Shown here: positions 12,145 to 19,134 of the stretch, one piece after another
Layout: every line of letters begins with the position of its first letter
Position numbering within the stretch: position 1 is the stretch's first letter
IMG/VR virus record: IMGVR_UViG_3300042882_000135
Location: 1-22,531 of that record
DNA length: 22,531 nucleotides
Source: a virus
Reading direction: 5' to 3' (one strand)
Notes under the pieces: model-generated
Told to the model about the DNA's origin: nothing
What the model saw: only the letters and a program-made list of their open reading frames with translations
Databases searched by the model: none
Made by a program: the position numbers and the translations under genes

Positions 12145-12779
12145 ATGACCCTCCGACCCACGGCTGGCGTTCCTGCGTCGTCTTCCCAACGACGTTGGTT
12201 GATGTACGTCAGAGGTGCAGGTTCAAAGCCGCCAGTCCACTGCTCGGTGACCTTCAGTTTGTTGACCTGAGCGATGATGGTCTCAGCCACAGAGTCCAGC
12301 CCACCCTTCGCCCACTTCTTCTGGCACTCTGCCTTTGCGACCTTGCGTTTGGACGCAGGCCAACATTGCCAGAACTCGTCGAATTTCGACGATGTATTTA
12401 TATTCTTATTCTGTATCTGTATCTTCTTAGGGTTATGGTTGGCTTTCGATTCGGTTACCGATTCGGTTTTTGACGGCCTGCCGCCTCGCTTTCCGAGTTG
12501 TCGATTATTTTCAACTTGATGTTGATACTTCGTAACTTCGACATGGCAACGATTGTTGAAATACCCTGTTTCGGTACGTTCAAAAAATTCGTTCAAAACC
12601 GATTCGGTTATGTCCAAATCTAAACGTATCTTTCTCGCAACCGATTCGGTATCGAGTGGGATTTCCTTCTCGCTCATGTAGTAAAGGTCAAGCAGGCGTC
12701 GGTACGCCAAGTCCTCAGCATCACTGAGATGAACCGTGTGTGTGAGGTAATCACCGATGTGGAATTTGTACCATATCAT
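12141..12779 (-). CDS. DUF1376-type phage replication protein
   Basis: 212 residues. The N-terminus matches DUF1376 (YdaU-like): WYKFHIGDYLTHTVHL, DAEDLAYRRLLDLYYM, IPLDTESVARKIRLD, then EFFERTETGYFNN, about 1-85. A charged, low-complexity linker (85-128) leads to a C-terminal segment FDEFWQCWPASKRKVAKAE, GGFEPAPLTYINQRRWED, which occurs in phage replication initiator/helicase-loader proteins. Probably brings helicase to the origin or binds origin DNA. Codons in the linker are A/T-rich compared with neighbours. ATG 12779 overlaps the stop of the Cro-like gene. The replication role is inferred from family context and location. Confidence 0.85.
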   Translation of the reverse strand: MIWYKFHIGDYLTHTVHLSDAEDLAYRRLLDLYYMSEKEIPLDTESVARKIRLDLDITESVLNEFFERTETGYFNNRCHVEVTKYQHQVENNRQLGKRGGRPSKTESVTESKANHNPKKIQIQNKNINTSSKFDEFWQCWPASKRKVAKAECQKKWAKGGLDSVAETIIAQVNKLKVTEQWTGGFEPAPLTYINQRRWEDDAGTPAVGRRVI

Positions 12780-12988
12780 TTCGCTGTCTTTCCAAAAATG
12801 TCGGGCCGAAGTTCAGCCCTCTTCACTTTCCTACCTGTGTGCAACTCAATGTCGCGGGCTAGTTCTGGGCTAGGTAGTCGTCGCCCAGTCACAATCAAAG
12901 AGAACCATGTCTTGCTGATGCCCAGCTTGCGTGCTAAAGCAATCATCGTCCCCCTTGGTTTGTCCTGAAAATATTCTTGAAGTGTCAT
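12776..12988 (-). CDS. Cro/YdaS-like DNA-binding regulator
   Basis: 70 residues. ARKLGISKTWFSLIVTGRR (19-37) is a helix-turn-helix with a recognition helix of the Cro/YdaS type, followed by PSPELARDIELHTG and KVKRAELRPDIF. It is the first gene of the leftward replication operon and diverges from the plus-strand operon, so it most likely controls one or both directions by binding the palindrome or the 16-nt element in 13032-13055. No larger CI-like partner is visible. ATG 12988 has AAAGGGATACG upstream (weak site). Confidence 0.88.
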   Translation of the reverse strand: MTLQEYFQDKPRGTMIALARKLGISKTWFSLIVTGRRLPSPELARDIELHTGRKVKRAELRPDIFGKTAK

Positions 12989-13012
12989 CGTATCCCTTTC
13001 TTGGTTAAGCGG

Positions 13013-13041
13013 ATGTTACACCAAAAAAAAATGTTGTGCAA
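13013..13041 (-). promoter_or_regulatory. Leftward promoter for the regulator/replication operon
   Basis: Minus strand: TTGCAC (13036-13041), 17-base spacer containing nine T, TAACAT (13013-13018). The -35 lies inside the palindrome and touches the 16-nt element, so one bound protein could control it. Confidence 0.6.
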
Positions 13042-13043
13042 CA
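13032..13043. promoter_or_regulatory. Candidate operator palindrome
   Basis: TGTTG-TG-CAACA: five-base arms with a two-base centre, located between the divergent promoters and overlapping the leftward -35. The size suits a Cro-like dimer. Confidence 0.4.
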
Positions 13044-13064
13044 CCAAATTAAACATGATACACT
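13034..13064 (+). promoter_or_regulatory. Rightward promoter, extended -10
   Basis: TACACT (13059-13064) preceded by TG and one base gives an extended -10; the best -35 is TTGTGC (13034-13039) with a 19-base spacer, or TGCAAC with 16. It would drive the plus-strand operon 13093-15321. The 16-nt element lies between the boxes. Confidence 0.5.
13040..13055. promoter_or_regulatory. Shared 16-nt promoter element, copy 3
   Basis: Plus-strand AACACCAAATTAAACA, located between the boxes of the rightward promoter and just upstream of the leftward -35. Copies at 5193 and 7807 differ at one and two positions. Confidence 0.55.
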
Positions 13065-13078
13065 TGTGCGTGTTTAAC

Positions 13079-13090
13079 TCGAAAGCGAAC
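13079..13090 (+). promoter_or_regulatory. GAAAGCGAA leader motif on the plus strand
   Basis: CTCGAAAGCGAACGT ends directly before ATG 13093. It is the same motif as at the minus-strand starts, here at the first gene of the rightward operon, showing the motif travels with start codons rather than with strand. Confidence 0.6.
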
Positions 13091-13092
13091 GT

Positions 13093-13275
13093 ATGCACAG
13101 CGAAGACGAAATGCACCAACTCATGTTGGAAAGAATGCAAATGCTTGAGGAGGCTTTGGAAAAGGCCAAGGCAGGCGTTGCTACCGAGGACGACTGGAAC
13201 ATCATCCGCAGTGAATGCGGTCTGTCCAAGCGTCCAATTGTGACCTTAGAAACTGTATCAATTAGGAGCGAATGA
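13093..13275 (+). CDS. Unrecognised small helical protein, first gene of rightward operon
   Basis: 60 residues, MHSEDEMHQLMLERMQMLEE first, then EALEKAKAGVATEDDWNII, RSECGLSKRP. Acidic N-terminal coiled-coil-like helix. It follows the rightward promoter and the GAAAGCGAA leader, and its stop overlaps the start of the SSB-like gene (AATGATG). Function unknown; the position suggests early expression with the recombination genes. Confidence 0.72.
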   Translation: MHSEDEMHQLMLERMQMLEEALEKAKAGVATEDDWNIIRSECGLSKRPIVTLETVSIRSE

Positions 13276-13931
13276 TGGCTTTAATAGCGAAAGAAAGTGG
13301 CGGCGGCGGTGGTGAATTTACCCCTGTCCCGCAAGGAATGCACCTTGCACGGTGCTACCGAGTCATTGACTTGGGAACTCAAGAATCAACTTACCTTGGA
13401 ACGGTCAAGAAATTGCCCAAAGTGATGTTGCAATTTGAGGTGCATGGCGAAGACGAGAACGGCGATTCTATCGTCACAGGCAAAGGCGAACCAATGTCAA
13501 TCAGCAAGAACTTTACGCTCTCGCTGGCGGAGATGGCTACCCTGCGCAAAGACCTGCAAACGTGGCGTGGACGCGAGTTCACCGCAGACGAGTTGCGTGG
13601 CTTTGAACTCAAGAACGTGCTAGGCGCGTGGGCGATGATTTCGGTCATCAAGGCTATGGGCAACAACGGCAAGGAGTACACCAACATTGCCGCCATCATG
13701 TCTGTGCCGCCAGCCATCAAAAAGGCTGGAATCCCGCAAGGCCACAACGAGTTGAAGTTGTTCTCTATCGACGAGCCTGACATGACGCTGTTTGACAGCT
13801 TTAGCAACGGCCTGAAGGAGAAAATCCAAAAGTCGCCAGAGTGGCAGGCACGAGGCGGAACAAGCGCTCCAGCGCCCTCTAAAGCCCCTTCCAGCGGCTT
13901 TGACGACATGGATGATGACATCCCCTTCTGA
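13275..13931 (+). CDS. Phage SSB-like protein with acidic tail
   Basis: 218 residues from ATG 13275 (218 or 219, as a double ATG occurs; the second has six bases from GGAG). A glycine-rich start (KESGGGGGEFTPVPQG) is followed by a beta-rich body (CYRVIDLGTQ, KVMLQFEVHGED, SISKNFTLSL, AWAMISVIKAMGN), consistent with an OB-like fold. The C-terminus is a flexible Ala/Pro/Ser linker, then FDDMDDDIPF, the acidic tip by which SSB proteins recruit partners. It probably coats single-stranded DNA during replication/recombination and may bind the nucleases encoded next. The SSB identity rests on tail and fold impression, not a clear family motif. Confidence 0.75.
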   Translation: MALIAKESGGGGGEFTPVPQGMHLARCYRVIDLGTQESTYLGTVKKLPKVMLQFEVHGEDENGDSIVTGKGEPMSISKNFTLSLAEMATLRKDLQTWRGREFTADELRGFELKNVLGAWAMISVIKAMGNNGKEYTNIAAIMSVPPAIKKAGIPQGHNELKLFSIDEPDMTLFDSFSNGLKEKIQKSPEWQARGGTSAPAPSKAPSSGFDDMDDDIPF

Positions 13932-13933
13932 CC

Positions 13934-14311
13934 ATGAGGCTCATGCGTAACCAAAAAGCGGCGCACATTGATTTCTTTCAGTTCAAAGGACTGATTGAGA
14001 CCAATCCCAAGGCGACGCCCTGCGACATTGACATGGTGTTTGAACGTAAGTGCAAATTCTTTGTTGGTGAATGGAAGCGGGAAGGTGAAAGCATCAGCCA
14101 AGGGCAGGGGTTGCTACTGCGCAATCTGGCAAGGCAACCCCAGTTCACCGTAGTCATCATCCAAGGCAACACGGACGGTGAAACGGTGGTCGAGAAGTTT
14201 GAGCAATTATGTTCAGACGGTCGTTTCAGGGTGCGTGGCAAGTCTTTTGATGACCTCAAGAAGTTTGTCACGCGCTGGTACAACTGGGCAGACGCCCAAG
14301 AATTTCAATAG
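13934..14311 (+). CDS. PD-(D/E)XK-type nuclease, small
   Basis: 125 residues. The nuclease core is CDIDMVFERK (D33), GEWKREGESISQGQG (E46-W-K48), then a hydrophobic strand FTVVIIQG. Glu22 in LIETNPKA may be the helix acid. D33, E46 and K48 fit the PD-(D/E)XK order on a short frame, as in phage endonucleases with a Holliday or flap-type role. ATG 13934 lies two bases after the SSB-like stop with no obvious ribosome site, so coupling is likely. It precedes a larger nuclease of the same broad superfamily. Which substrate it cuts is not known from sequence. Confidence 0.7.
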   Translation: MRLMRNQKAAHIDFFQFKGLIETNPKATPCDIDMVFERKCKFFVGEWKREGESISQGQGLLLRNLARQPQFTVVIIQGNTDGETVVEKFEQLCSDGRFRVRGKSFDDLKKFVTRWYNWADAQEFQ

Positions 14312-14318
14312 GAAAGAT

Positions 14319-15089
14319 ATGACCATAACCACACCAGCAGTTCGCGCCAGCGAATCAAATCATTGGTACACCCGCGATGGCGTGCCACAGTACACCGTGG
14401 AGGCCAAGAAGGGCGGACAGCGTGCTACCACCCTGCGTGATGCAAGAACCATGAACTTGGTTCCAAGTGTCACTACAATATTGAGCGTTGCGGCAAAACC
14501 CGCGCTGACAGCTTGGCTCCAGCAACAGGTGTTGCTTGCCGCGCTTACCCTTCCCCGCCGCCCAGACGAAACTGAAAAGGAATACATTGACCGAATCATT
14601 AACGATTCCAAAGAACAGGGTCGGTCTGCGGCGGATGCGGGAACTGACATCCATGCATCCATTCAAGGCTTTTATGAAGATAGACCAACAGGAAAACACC
14701 AAGAGAGTGTTGACGCCTGCACCCGTGCAATCAAAGAACACTTCGGAGACCAAATCTGGATTTCCGAGCGCTCATTCGCACATGAACTCGGTTTTGGCGG
14801 TAAGTGCGATTTATTTTCTGGGGACGGAGAAGGCATCGTCGCTGACATCAAAACCAAAGAGTTTTCTGACCCCGCAAAGGTCGATGGCTACGACGAGCAT
14901 CTCATGCAACTCTCAGCTTATCGAGTTGGTCTAGGCATCCCCAAGGCACGCTGTGCCAACGTCTTTGTCTCTCGTAGCGTCCCTGACCTTGTCGTGGTGC
15001 GCGAGTGGAGCGCTGAAGACCTTGACCGTGGCTGGGAGATGTTCGTGAACCTTCTACAATTTTGGCAAATCAAAAACTCTCACAAATAA
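14319..15089 (+). CDS. RecB/Cas4-type PD-(D/E)XK exonuclease
   Basis: 256 residues from ATG 14319 (AGGAAAG six bases upstream). An N-terminal segment LVPSVTTILSVAAKPALTAW is followed by GTDIHASIQGFYE (H112), ERSFAHELGFGGKCDLF (D164), IVADIKTKEF (D176-I-K178) and HLMQLSAYRVGLG (197-206). This is the order of RecB/Cas4-like nucleases: His, Asp, Asp/Glu-x-Lys and the final QxxxY. No four-Cys iron-sulfur site is seen, so it is closer to phage exonucleases than to Cas4. It would resect ends for recombination and concatemer formation with the SSB-like protein. No annealing protein of the Bet/Erf type is seen nearby. Confidence 0.85.
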   Translation: MTITTPAVRASESNHWYTRDGVPQYTVEAKKGGQRATTLRDARTMNLVPSVTTILSVAAKPALTAWLQQQVLLAALTLPRRPDETEKEYIDRIINDSKEQGRSAADAGTDIHASIQGFYEDRPTGKHQESVDACTRAIKEHFGDQIWISERSFAHELGFGGKCDLFSGDGEGIVADIKTKEFSDPAKVDGYDEHLMQLSAYRVGLGIPKARCANVFVSRSVPDLVVVREWSAEDLDRGWEMFVNLLQFWQIKNSHK

Positions 15090-15099
15090 GGATTGAAAA

Positions 15100-15321
15100 A
15101 TGTTAAGCGAAGAAACCATCAAACAAATCTTCTTCCAAAGCGACCGACCCCGCAAAGACCCACTCATTGCGGACGAGGTGGACATCATGCAGTTTGCTCA
15201 CAACATTGAGCAATATGTGGCGGTGGAATACGCAAGAAAAGAACACGCTCGTTGCGTTGAGATTGTTAAAGAAATGAATCGCGCAGTCGGCGAGGCTTTG
15301 GACAACCAAAGGCCAGCATAA
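15100..15321 (+). CDS. Conserved small phage protein, unknown function
   Basis: 73 residues, MLSEETIKQIFFQSDRPRKD first, then PLIADEVDIMQFAHNIEQYV, ARKEHARCVEIVKEMNRAV. Mostly helical, one Cys. The wording (SDRPRKDPLIADEVDIM) is familiar from small genes of aquatic and betaproteobacterial phages. AAGGA eight bases before ATG 15100. It ends the rightward operon, directly before the converging terminator. Function unknown. Confidence 0.8.
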   Translation: MLSEETIKQIFFQSDRPRKDPLIADEVDIMQFAHNIEQYVAVEYARKEHARCVEIVKEMNRAVGEALDNQRPA

Positions 15322-15346
15322 AAAAAGCCCCCCAATTAAGGGGGGC
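15320..15346 (-). terminator. Intrinsic terminator of the leftward virion operon
   Basis: Minus-strand GCCCCCC-TTAATT-GGGGGGC (15327-15346), 7-bp stem, followed by seven U (15320-15326). It lies between the converging last genes 15100-15321 (plus) and 15381 (minus). On the plus strand no U-run follows, so it works mainly for the leftward transcript and protects the rightward operon from antisense reading. Confidence 0.9.
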
Positions 15347-15380
15347 AAAGAAGGAGAGCGGCAACTGCTCCTTAAAATTA

Positions 15381-17270
15381 TTATTCGGGCGGACGGTCTT
15401 TCAAAAGTCGTCTGACCCCTTCATATCCATATGTGCCAGCCATACCAAGCGCACCAGCGCCCCTTGCCTTGGTCATTGTCTTGCCTGCTGGGGGTAGCAT
15501 AGCCGCCGCCGCAGAACCAGCCTGCAAAGCCTTTAAAACGCCTTCGCTGGTGTCTCCAGCATTAAAGCGCTCCAAAGCCTCTTGGTAACTCATCACGCCA
15601 AGGTAGCCAGCCCCAGCGCCAGCAAATGCTCTTGGTAATGCGCCAACTTTTGCGGGGCCAGTGGTGGCTACACCCGCCCGCTCAAGCAAGCGCCCTGCGG
15701 CGTTTGGTTGTTCTTGCGCACGCGCCAGCTTGCGACGGGCCAATTCGGCATCTGTCTCTGCCTTGGTAAGCGCTCTTTGAAGGGGGGCCACCGCTTTAGT
15801 CTGCCCAGCAATTACATTGTGTCGTTGACCAGCTTGCGCACGCTGTTGGCGCAGGCGCTCCATTTCATACTCGTATAACGCTCGTTGCTGTTCCAAAAGT
15901 CTGGTTTGTGTTTCTTGTTGAATACGAGTTTGCTCGGCTCTTTGCTCAACTTCCGCTTGATTTGCTTGGTTCTGCTTGTCTATATCTGCTTGACGTTCCG
16001 CCACGGTAGTGGGTGGCAATTGAAGTTGCACACCGCTTGGCAGGACGGTCAAGCCAAAATCTCCAGCGCCAAGCTGTTTGATTTTTTGCAGGTTTGCAAG
16101 GTCTTCGTTTATTAAACGCTTGCCGCCTGTTGGGCTTTCTTTTGTTTTGTCGGTAGCCAAATCAAGAATAGCTTCAGGCAACTGATGCTTTTGACCAGCC
16201 TCTTGAATCATCCAATTTCTTGTGCCTGAGTCGCCTTCGACCTTCGGGCCACTTGCCCTGCCTTCGCGAGTTACTTGCGGGAATGGCGACGATGGTGCAG
16301 GCGTTTCAATTACTGAAGGGGCTTTAGGAATTCCCTTTAAACGCTCTTGAGCCAGACGCTGTTCGTTTTTAAGGCGTTCAAGTTCGGCTTGACTTTGACG
16401 GTACGTTTCTTCAAGATTGTCCGCGCCTTGCGGTACGGCTTGCTCTAAGTTACGACGAGCCAACTCTAGTTTATCTTGAGCAGATAAATTTGCCTCTCGC
16501 GCCTTACCTGTGTCCACCTTTGGAGAAACTTTTGGGTCGGTGAATGCAGGCAATATAGCGTTTACACCAGCGCCAAGCATTGCCGCATTTTCAGGGTCAA
16601 TTTTGTTGGCAGACTCAATTGCGCTATCAAGAAGCGTTTTTGGTTTTGGAGGTGGAGGGTTTAGCCTTGCCTCTTCGTCTCTGGCTTCTTGCTCTTTTCT
16701 TAGTTTAGTTGCCTCAGACTCGTAGGCTTCATAGCGGCTTGGTTCTTTTGCTGGTTCTGCTTGAGAGCCAATAAGACCAGTTTCTTTGTCGTCATCAAGA
16801 TTAAAATTCTTAGACACTCGCAAAGAATAGTTGTGAGTCTCTTGAGGCAAAGACATAATGGCTTTGTCTGGGTCTGCCTCATACAACTTCATAAAAGTTG
16901 CCACCGCTCTTGGACTGGCGTTGTACAGCGCCACCGCATTGCGTGGGCTTTTGTATGTGGTCAACAAATCTTTTAGGATGGTAACCCCACCCATAATGTT
17001 GCTGTCCTCATCATCAGGATTTATTTCAATCCCGTATTTTTTGTTGTAAAGACGAGCGGTATCAGGCATGATTTGCATGACACCTTTTGCCCCAGCAGGG
17101 GAGGTCAGAACTTTGTCTCCGCGAACGTGAGTAAACGACCCACCAGTTTCGGCTTCTGCAATAGCAATTGCCAAAGCAGGATTAACGCCTTGGCGCTCCG
17201 CCTCCTTAGCAATCTTCTCCACCACGCTAAATTGGGCTGGAGACAACTTCATCAGTTTTGCGTCATCCAT
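15381..17270 (-). CDS. Internal virion protein with lytic transglycosylase domain
   Basis: 629 residues from ATG 17270 (AAGGAAA upstream; overlaps the previous stop). Residues about 8-125 form an SLT-type lytic transglycosylase: AIAEAETGGSFTHV with catalytic Glu41, GAKGVMQIMPDTARLYNKK (61-79), ALYNASPRAV (114-123). After about 180 the protein is Ala/Glu/Gln/Pro-rich and coiled-coil (ARRNLEQAVPQ, RIQQETQTRLLEQQRALYE), ending with GAGAGYLGVMSYQEAL and a basic tail. The pattern matches ejected virion proteins of podovirus-like phages, which open peptidoglycan during DNA injection. No signal peptide, as expected for a virion-borne enzyme. Confidence 0.88.
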   Translation of the reverse strand: MDDAKLMKLSPAQFSVVEKIAKEAERQGVNPALAIAIAEAETGGSFTHVRGDKVLTSPAGAKGVMQIMPDTARLYNKKYGIEINPDDEDSNIMGGVTILKDLLTTYKSPRNAVALYNASPRAVATFMKLYEADPDKAIMSLPQETHNYSLRVSKNFNLDDDKETGLIGSQAEPAKEPSRYEAYESEATKLRKEQEARDEEARLNPPPPKPKTLLDSAIESANKIDPENAAMLGAGVNAILPAFTDPKVSPKVDTGKAREANLSAQDKLELARRNLEQAVPQGADNLEETYRQSQAELERLKNEQRLAQERLKGIPKAPSVIETPAPSSPFPQVTREGRASGPKVEGDSGTRNWMIQEAGQKHQLPEAILDLATDKTKESPTGGKRLINEDLANLQKIKQLGAGDFGLTVLPSGVQLQLPPTTVAERQADIDKQNQANQAEVEQRAEQTRIQQETQTRLLEQQRALYEYEMERLRQQRAQAGQRHNVIAGQTKAVAPLQRALTKAETDAELARRKLARAQEQPNAAGRLLERAGVATTGPAKVGALPRAFAGAGAGYLGVMSYQEALERFNAGDTSEGVLKALQAGSAAAAMLPPAGKTMTKARGAGALGMAGTYGYEGVRRLLKDRPPE

Positions 17271-19131
17271 TTGTTTTTCCTTTTGCTTCACGCTCTTTTC
17301 TCAAACGCTCTAAGCGTTGAGAATACGTTTCGTTCTTTGGAGCCTCATCCGTAGGAATTGGAGTAGGCGTCACTGGCTTAGGTGGAGCGCTGGGAGCCGT
17401 TGCAGGCTTAGGTGGAGCCGCAGGAACTGGAACAGGGGCGGGCCGTGGAGGGGCCGCAGGCGCTGGTGAAGTTGCAGGGGCGTTTGCCGCTGGCGCTTTT
17501 TTCTTTGGCGTAAGCAAGTCCAAGTTCTCTTCACGCACGCGGTCAAGAGTTTTCTTGTACTCTGTTTTGAGCGCTTTGTAATCTTTGTCCGTGGTGAAGT
17601 CGTCGTAGGTGTAGCCAGTCTGCTTTCTCTTTTCTTTCCACAAAGCAAAGCGGTCTTCGTCAAACATACTTTGCAATTTGAGCGCTTCAGATTTAAGAAT
17701 TACAGCACGTTGACTGTCTGATGGAAGGGCGTAGATGCTTCCAAGCAGTTTGGTCTCGTAGTCGGAGATAGCGCCCTCGCCCGGTGTCCTGTTCAACTGA
17801 CGACCACGCGATTGCAACTCGGCATATTTCTGAGCAAAAATTTGCAATGCCGCCAAATCGTTTTCGTCAAGGTTTGCCTCAGCAAGAGTTTTAGCTGGAA
17901 GGCTAACGCTGAAGTCACCAACCTTGATACCTTGCTCAGACGCACGAACAATCGCGCCAAAGACGCCGGGCCTGTTCATCGCTTGCAAGATTTTTGGATT
18001 GTTCTTTGCGTAACCAATCATGTCATCAGCGGTGTTCGTGTTTGCAAATGCCGCCTCAGCTTGCAAGCGAAGTTTTGTTGCAAGTTCCTCAGAGCCTTTA
18101 GCCCGCTCTTTCTCCACGGTGGTCAATGCTTCTTTTCTGGCCTCGGCTTCAGATGCTGAATAGGCTTGGCTGATTGGTGCAGGGGCTTCTCCAGTTGCAA
18201 CAGGTTTGCGACCACGAAGTTGCTCTGCCTCAAGGTAGCCATTTTTGTCATAGAAAGCAAGCAACTTTTGCTCGTCGCCATCAGCAAAATATTGGTCAAG
18301 AGCGGCTTTGTATTTTGCATACTCAGCCACGTTCATTTCGCGCTCAGTGCGAAGACCGCGAGGAACGACCTTGCGTTTATCTTGGCCTAGCTTCTCGCGC
18401 TCAATGCGGTTCTTCTCTTCGCCCTCTTGGGCTTTGCGAATCTCGGTAAGGGTTGCAAGCATCTTTGGCGCAACGCGACTTGCCAGCAACAGCACTTCAT
18501 CAGTAATTGGGATGCGACCCTGACGAGCCGCGCCCAACACTTGGTCTGGTGTTCTTAGGGTAGCAACATCAACAGGAGACGCAGTGCCAGCAACTCTTAG
18601 CTGTCCATCAGGCGTAGTCGTTGCACCGCCAGCAGGTGCAGGTGCGCTAGAAGTTTTTGGCCCACCCATTAGGACGCTGATTAGCTGGTCTCCACCCAAC
18701 TGCTGACGCAACTCTTGCTCTTTTCCAAGCAGTTCCATCTCCAACTTTTGGTTCTCTCTTTGAAAAACGGATTCGCGCTCTGCGGCGGCTCCAGCACCTT
18801 CTGCGGCATACCCCAAGGACTCGCCAAAAGAACCTGTCTTGGTGGGTTTTAAGAAGCCTGCGGCGGTCTGCATCAAGACAGGGTCAAATAACCTGTTTTT
18901 ACGCACATCCAAACTCTCACGCATACGCAACAACGCGGCATTCATTGCCTCACGTTGGTCACCAAGGTCATCAACAATTGTTTCTTTTAAGCCAGTCGGT
19001 TTTGATTGGTTAATTGTTTCAAGGTTCTCGGCCTGCGCCGCGCCTGCATCAAACTTGTTCCCAGCCTGTGCGGGCGGGGCTGGTTGCTTAGAGACTTGAT
19101 TCAGTCCGCCTTGCTGTGTTGGGATTGCCAT
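17263..19131 (-). CDS. Large internal/structural virion protein
   Basis: 622 residues from ATG 19131 (GGAG six bases upstream). Helical and Ala/Glu-rich: REAMNAALLRMRESLDV, NQKLEMELLGKEQELRQQLG; middle ADGDEQKLLAFYDKNGYLEAE; late GRQLNRTPGEGAISDYETKL. Residues about 545-600 are a Pro/Ala-rich linker (PAPAAPPRPAPVPVPAAPP). No enzymatic motif. It sits between the transglycosylase gene and another virion gene and probably belongs to the ejected internal core or tail lumen. Low-complexity composition makes homology hard to see. Confidence 0.72.
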   Translation of the reverse strand: MAIPTQQGGLNQVSKQPAPPAQAGNKFDAGAAQAENLETINQSKPTGLKETIVDDLGDQREAMNAALLRMRESLDVRKNRLFDPVLMQTAAGFLKPTKTGSFGESLGYAAEGAGAAAERESVFQRENQKLEMELLGKEQELRQQLGGDQLISVLMGGPKTSSAPAPAGGATTTPDGQLRVAGTASPVDVATLRTPDQVLGAARQGRIPITDEVLLLASRVAPKMLATLTEIRKAQEGEEKNRIEREKLGQDKRKVVPRGLRTEREMNVAEYAKYKAALDQYFADGDEQKLLAFYDKNGYLEAEQLRGRKPVATGEAPAPISQAYSASEAEARKEALTTVEKERAKGSEELATKLRLQAEAAFANTNTADDMIGYAKNNPKILQAMNRPGVFGAIVRASEQGIKVGDFSVSLPAKTLAEANLDENDLAALQIFAQKYAELQSRGRQLNRTPGEGAISDYETKLLGSIYALPSDSQRAVILKSEALKLQSMFDEDRFALWKEKRKQTGYTYDDFTTDKDYKALKTEYKKTLDRVREENLDLLTPKKKAPAANAPATSPAPAAPPRPAPVPVPAAPPKPATAPSAPPKPVTPTPIPTDEAPKNETYSQRLERLRKEREAKGKTNG

Positions 19132-19134
19132 TGT

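Noticed and set aside
12776-12988. Toxin-antitoxin pair with the next gene
   Set aside because: YdaS-like proteins can be called antitoxins, but the next gene is a DUF1376 replication protein and no toxin fold is visible.
13391-14101. 236-codon minus-strand frame opposite the SSB-like and nuclease genes
   Set aside because: It lies across two genes with clear motifs and a promoter on the plus strand; the antisense product is Ser/Pro/Leu-rich and featureless.
14319-15089. Cas4 of a CRISPR system
   Set aside because: RecB/Cas4-like motifs exist but the four iron-sulfur cysteines are missing and no other cas gene or repeat array is present.
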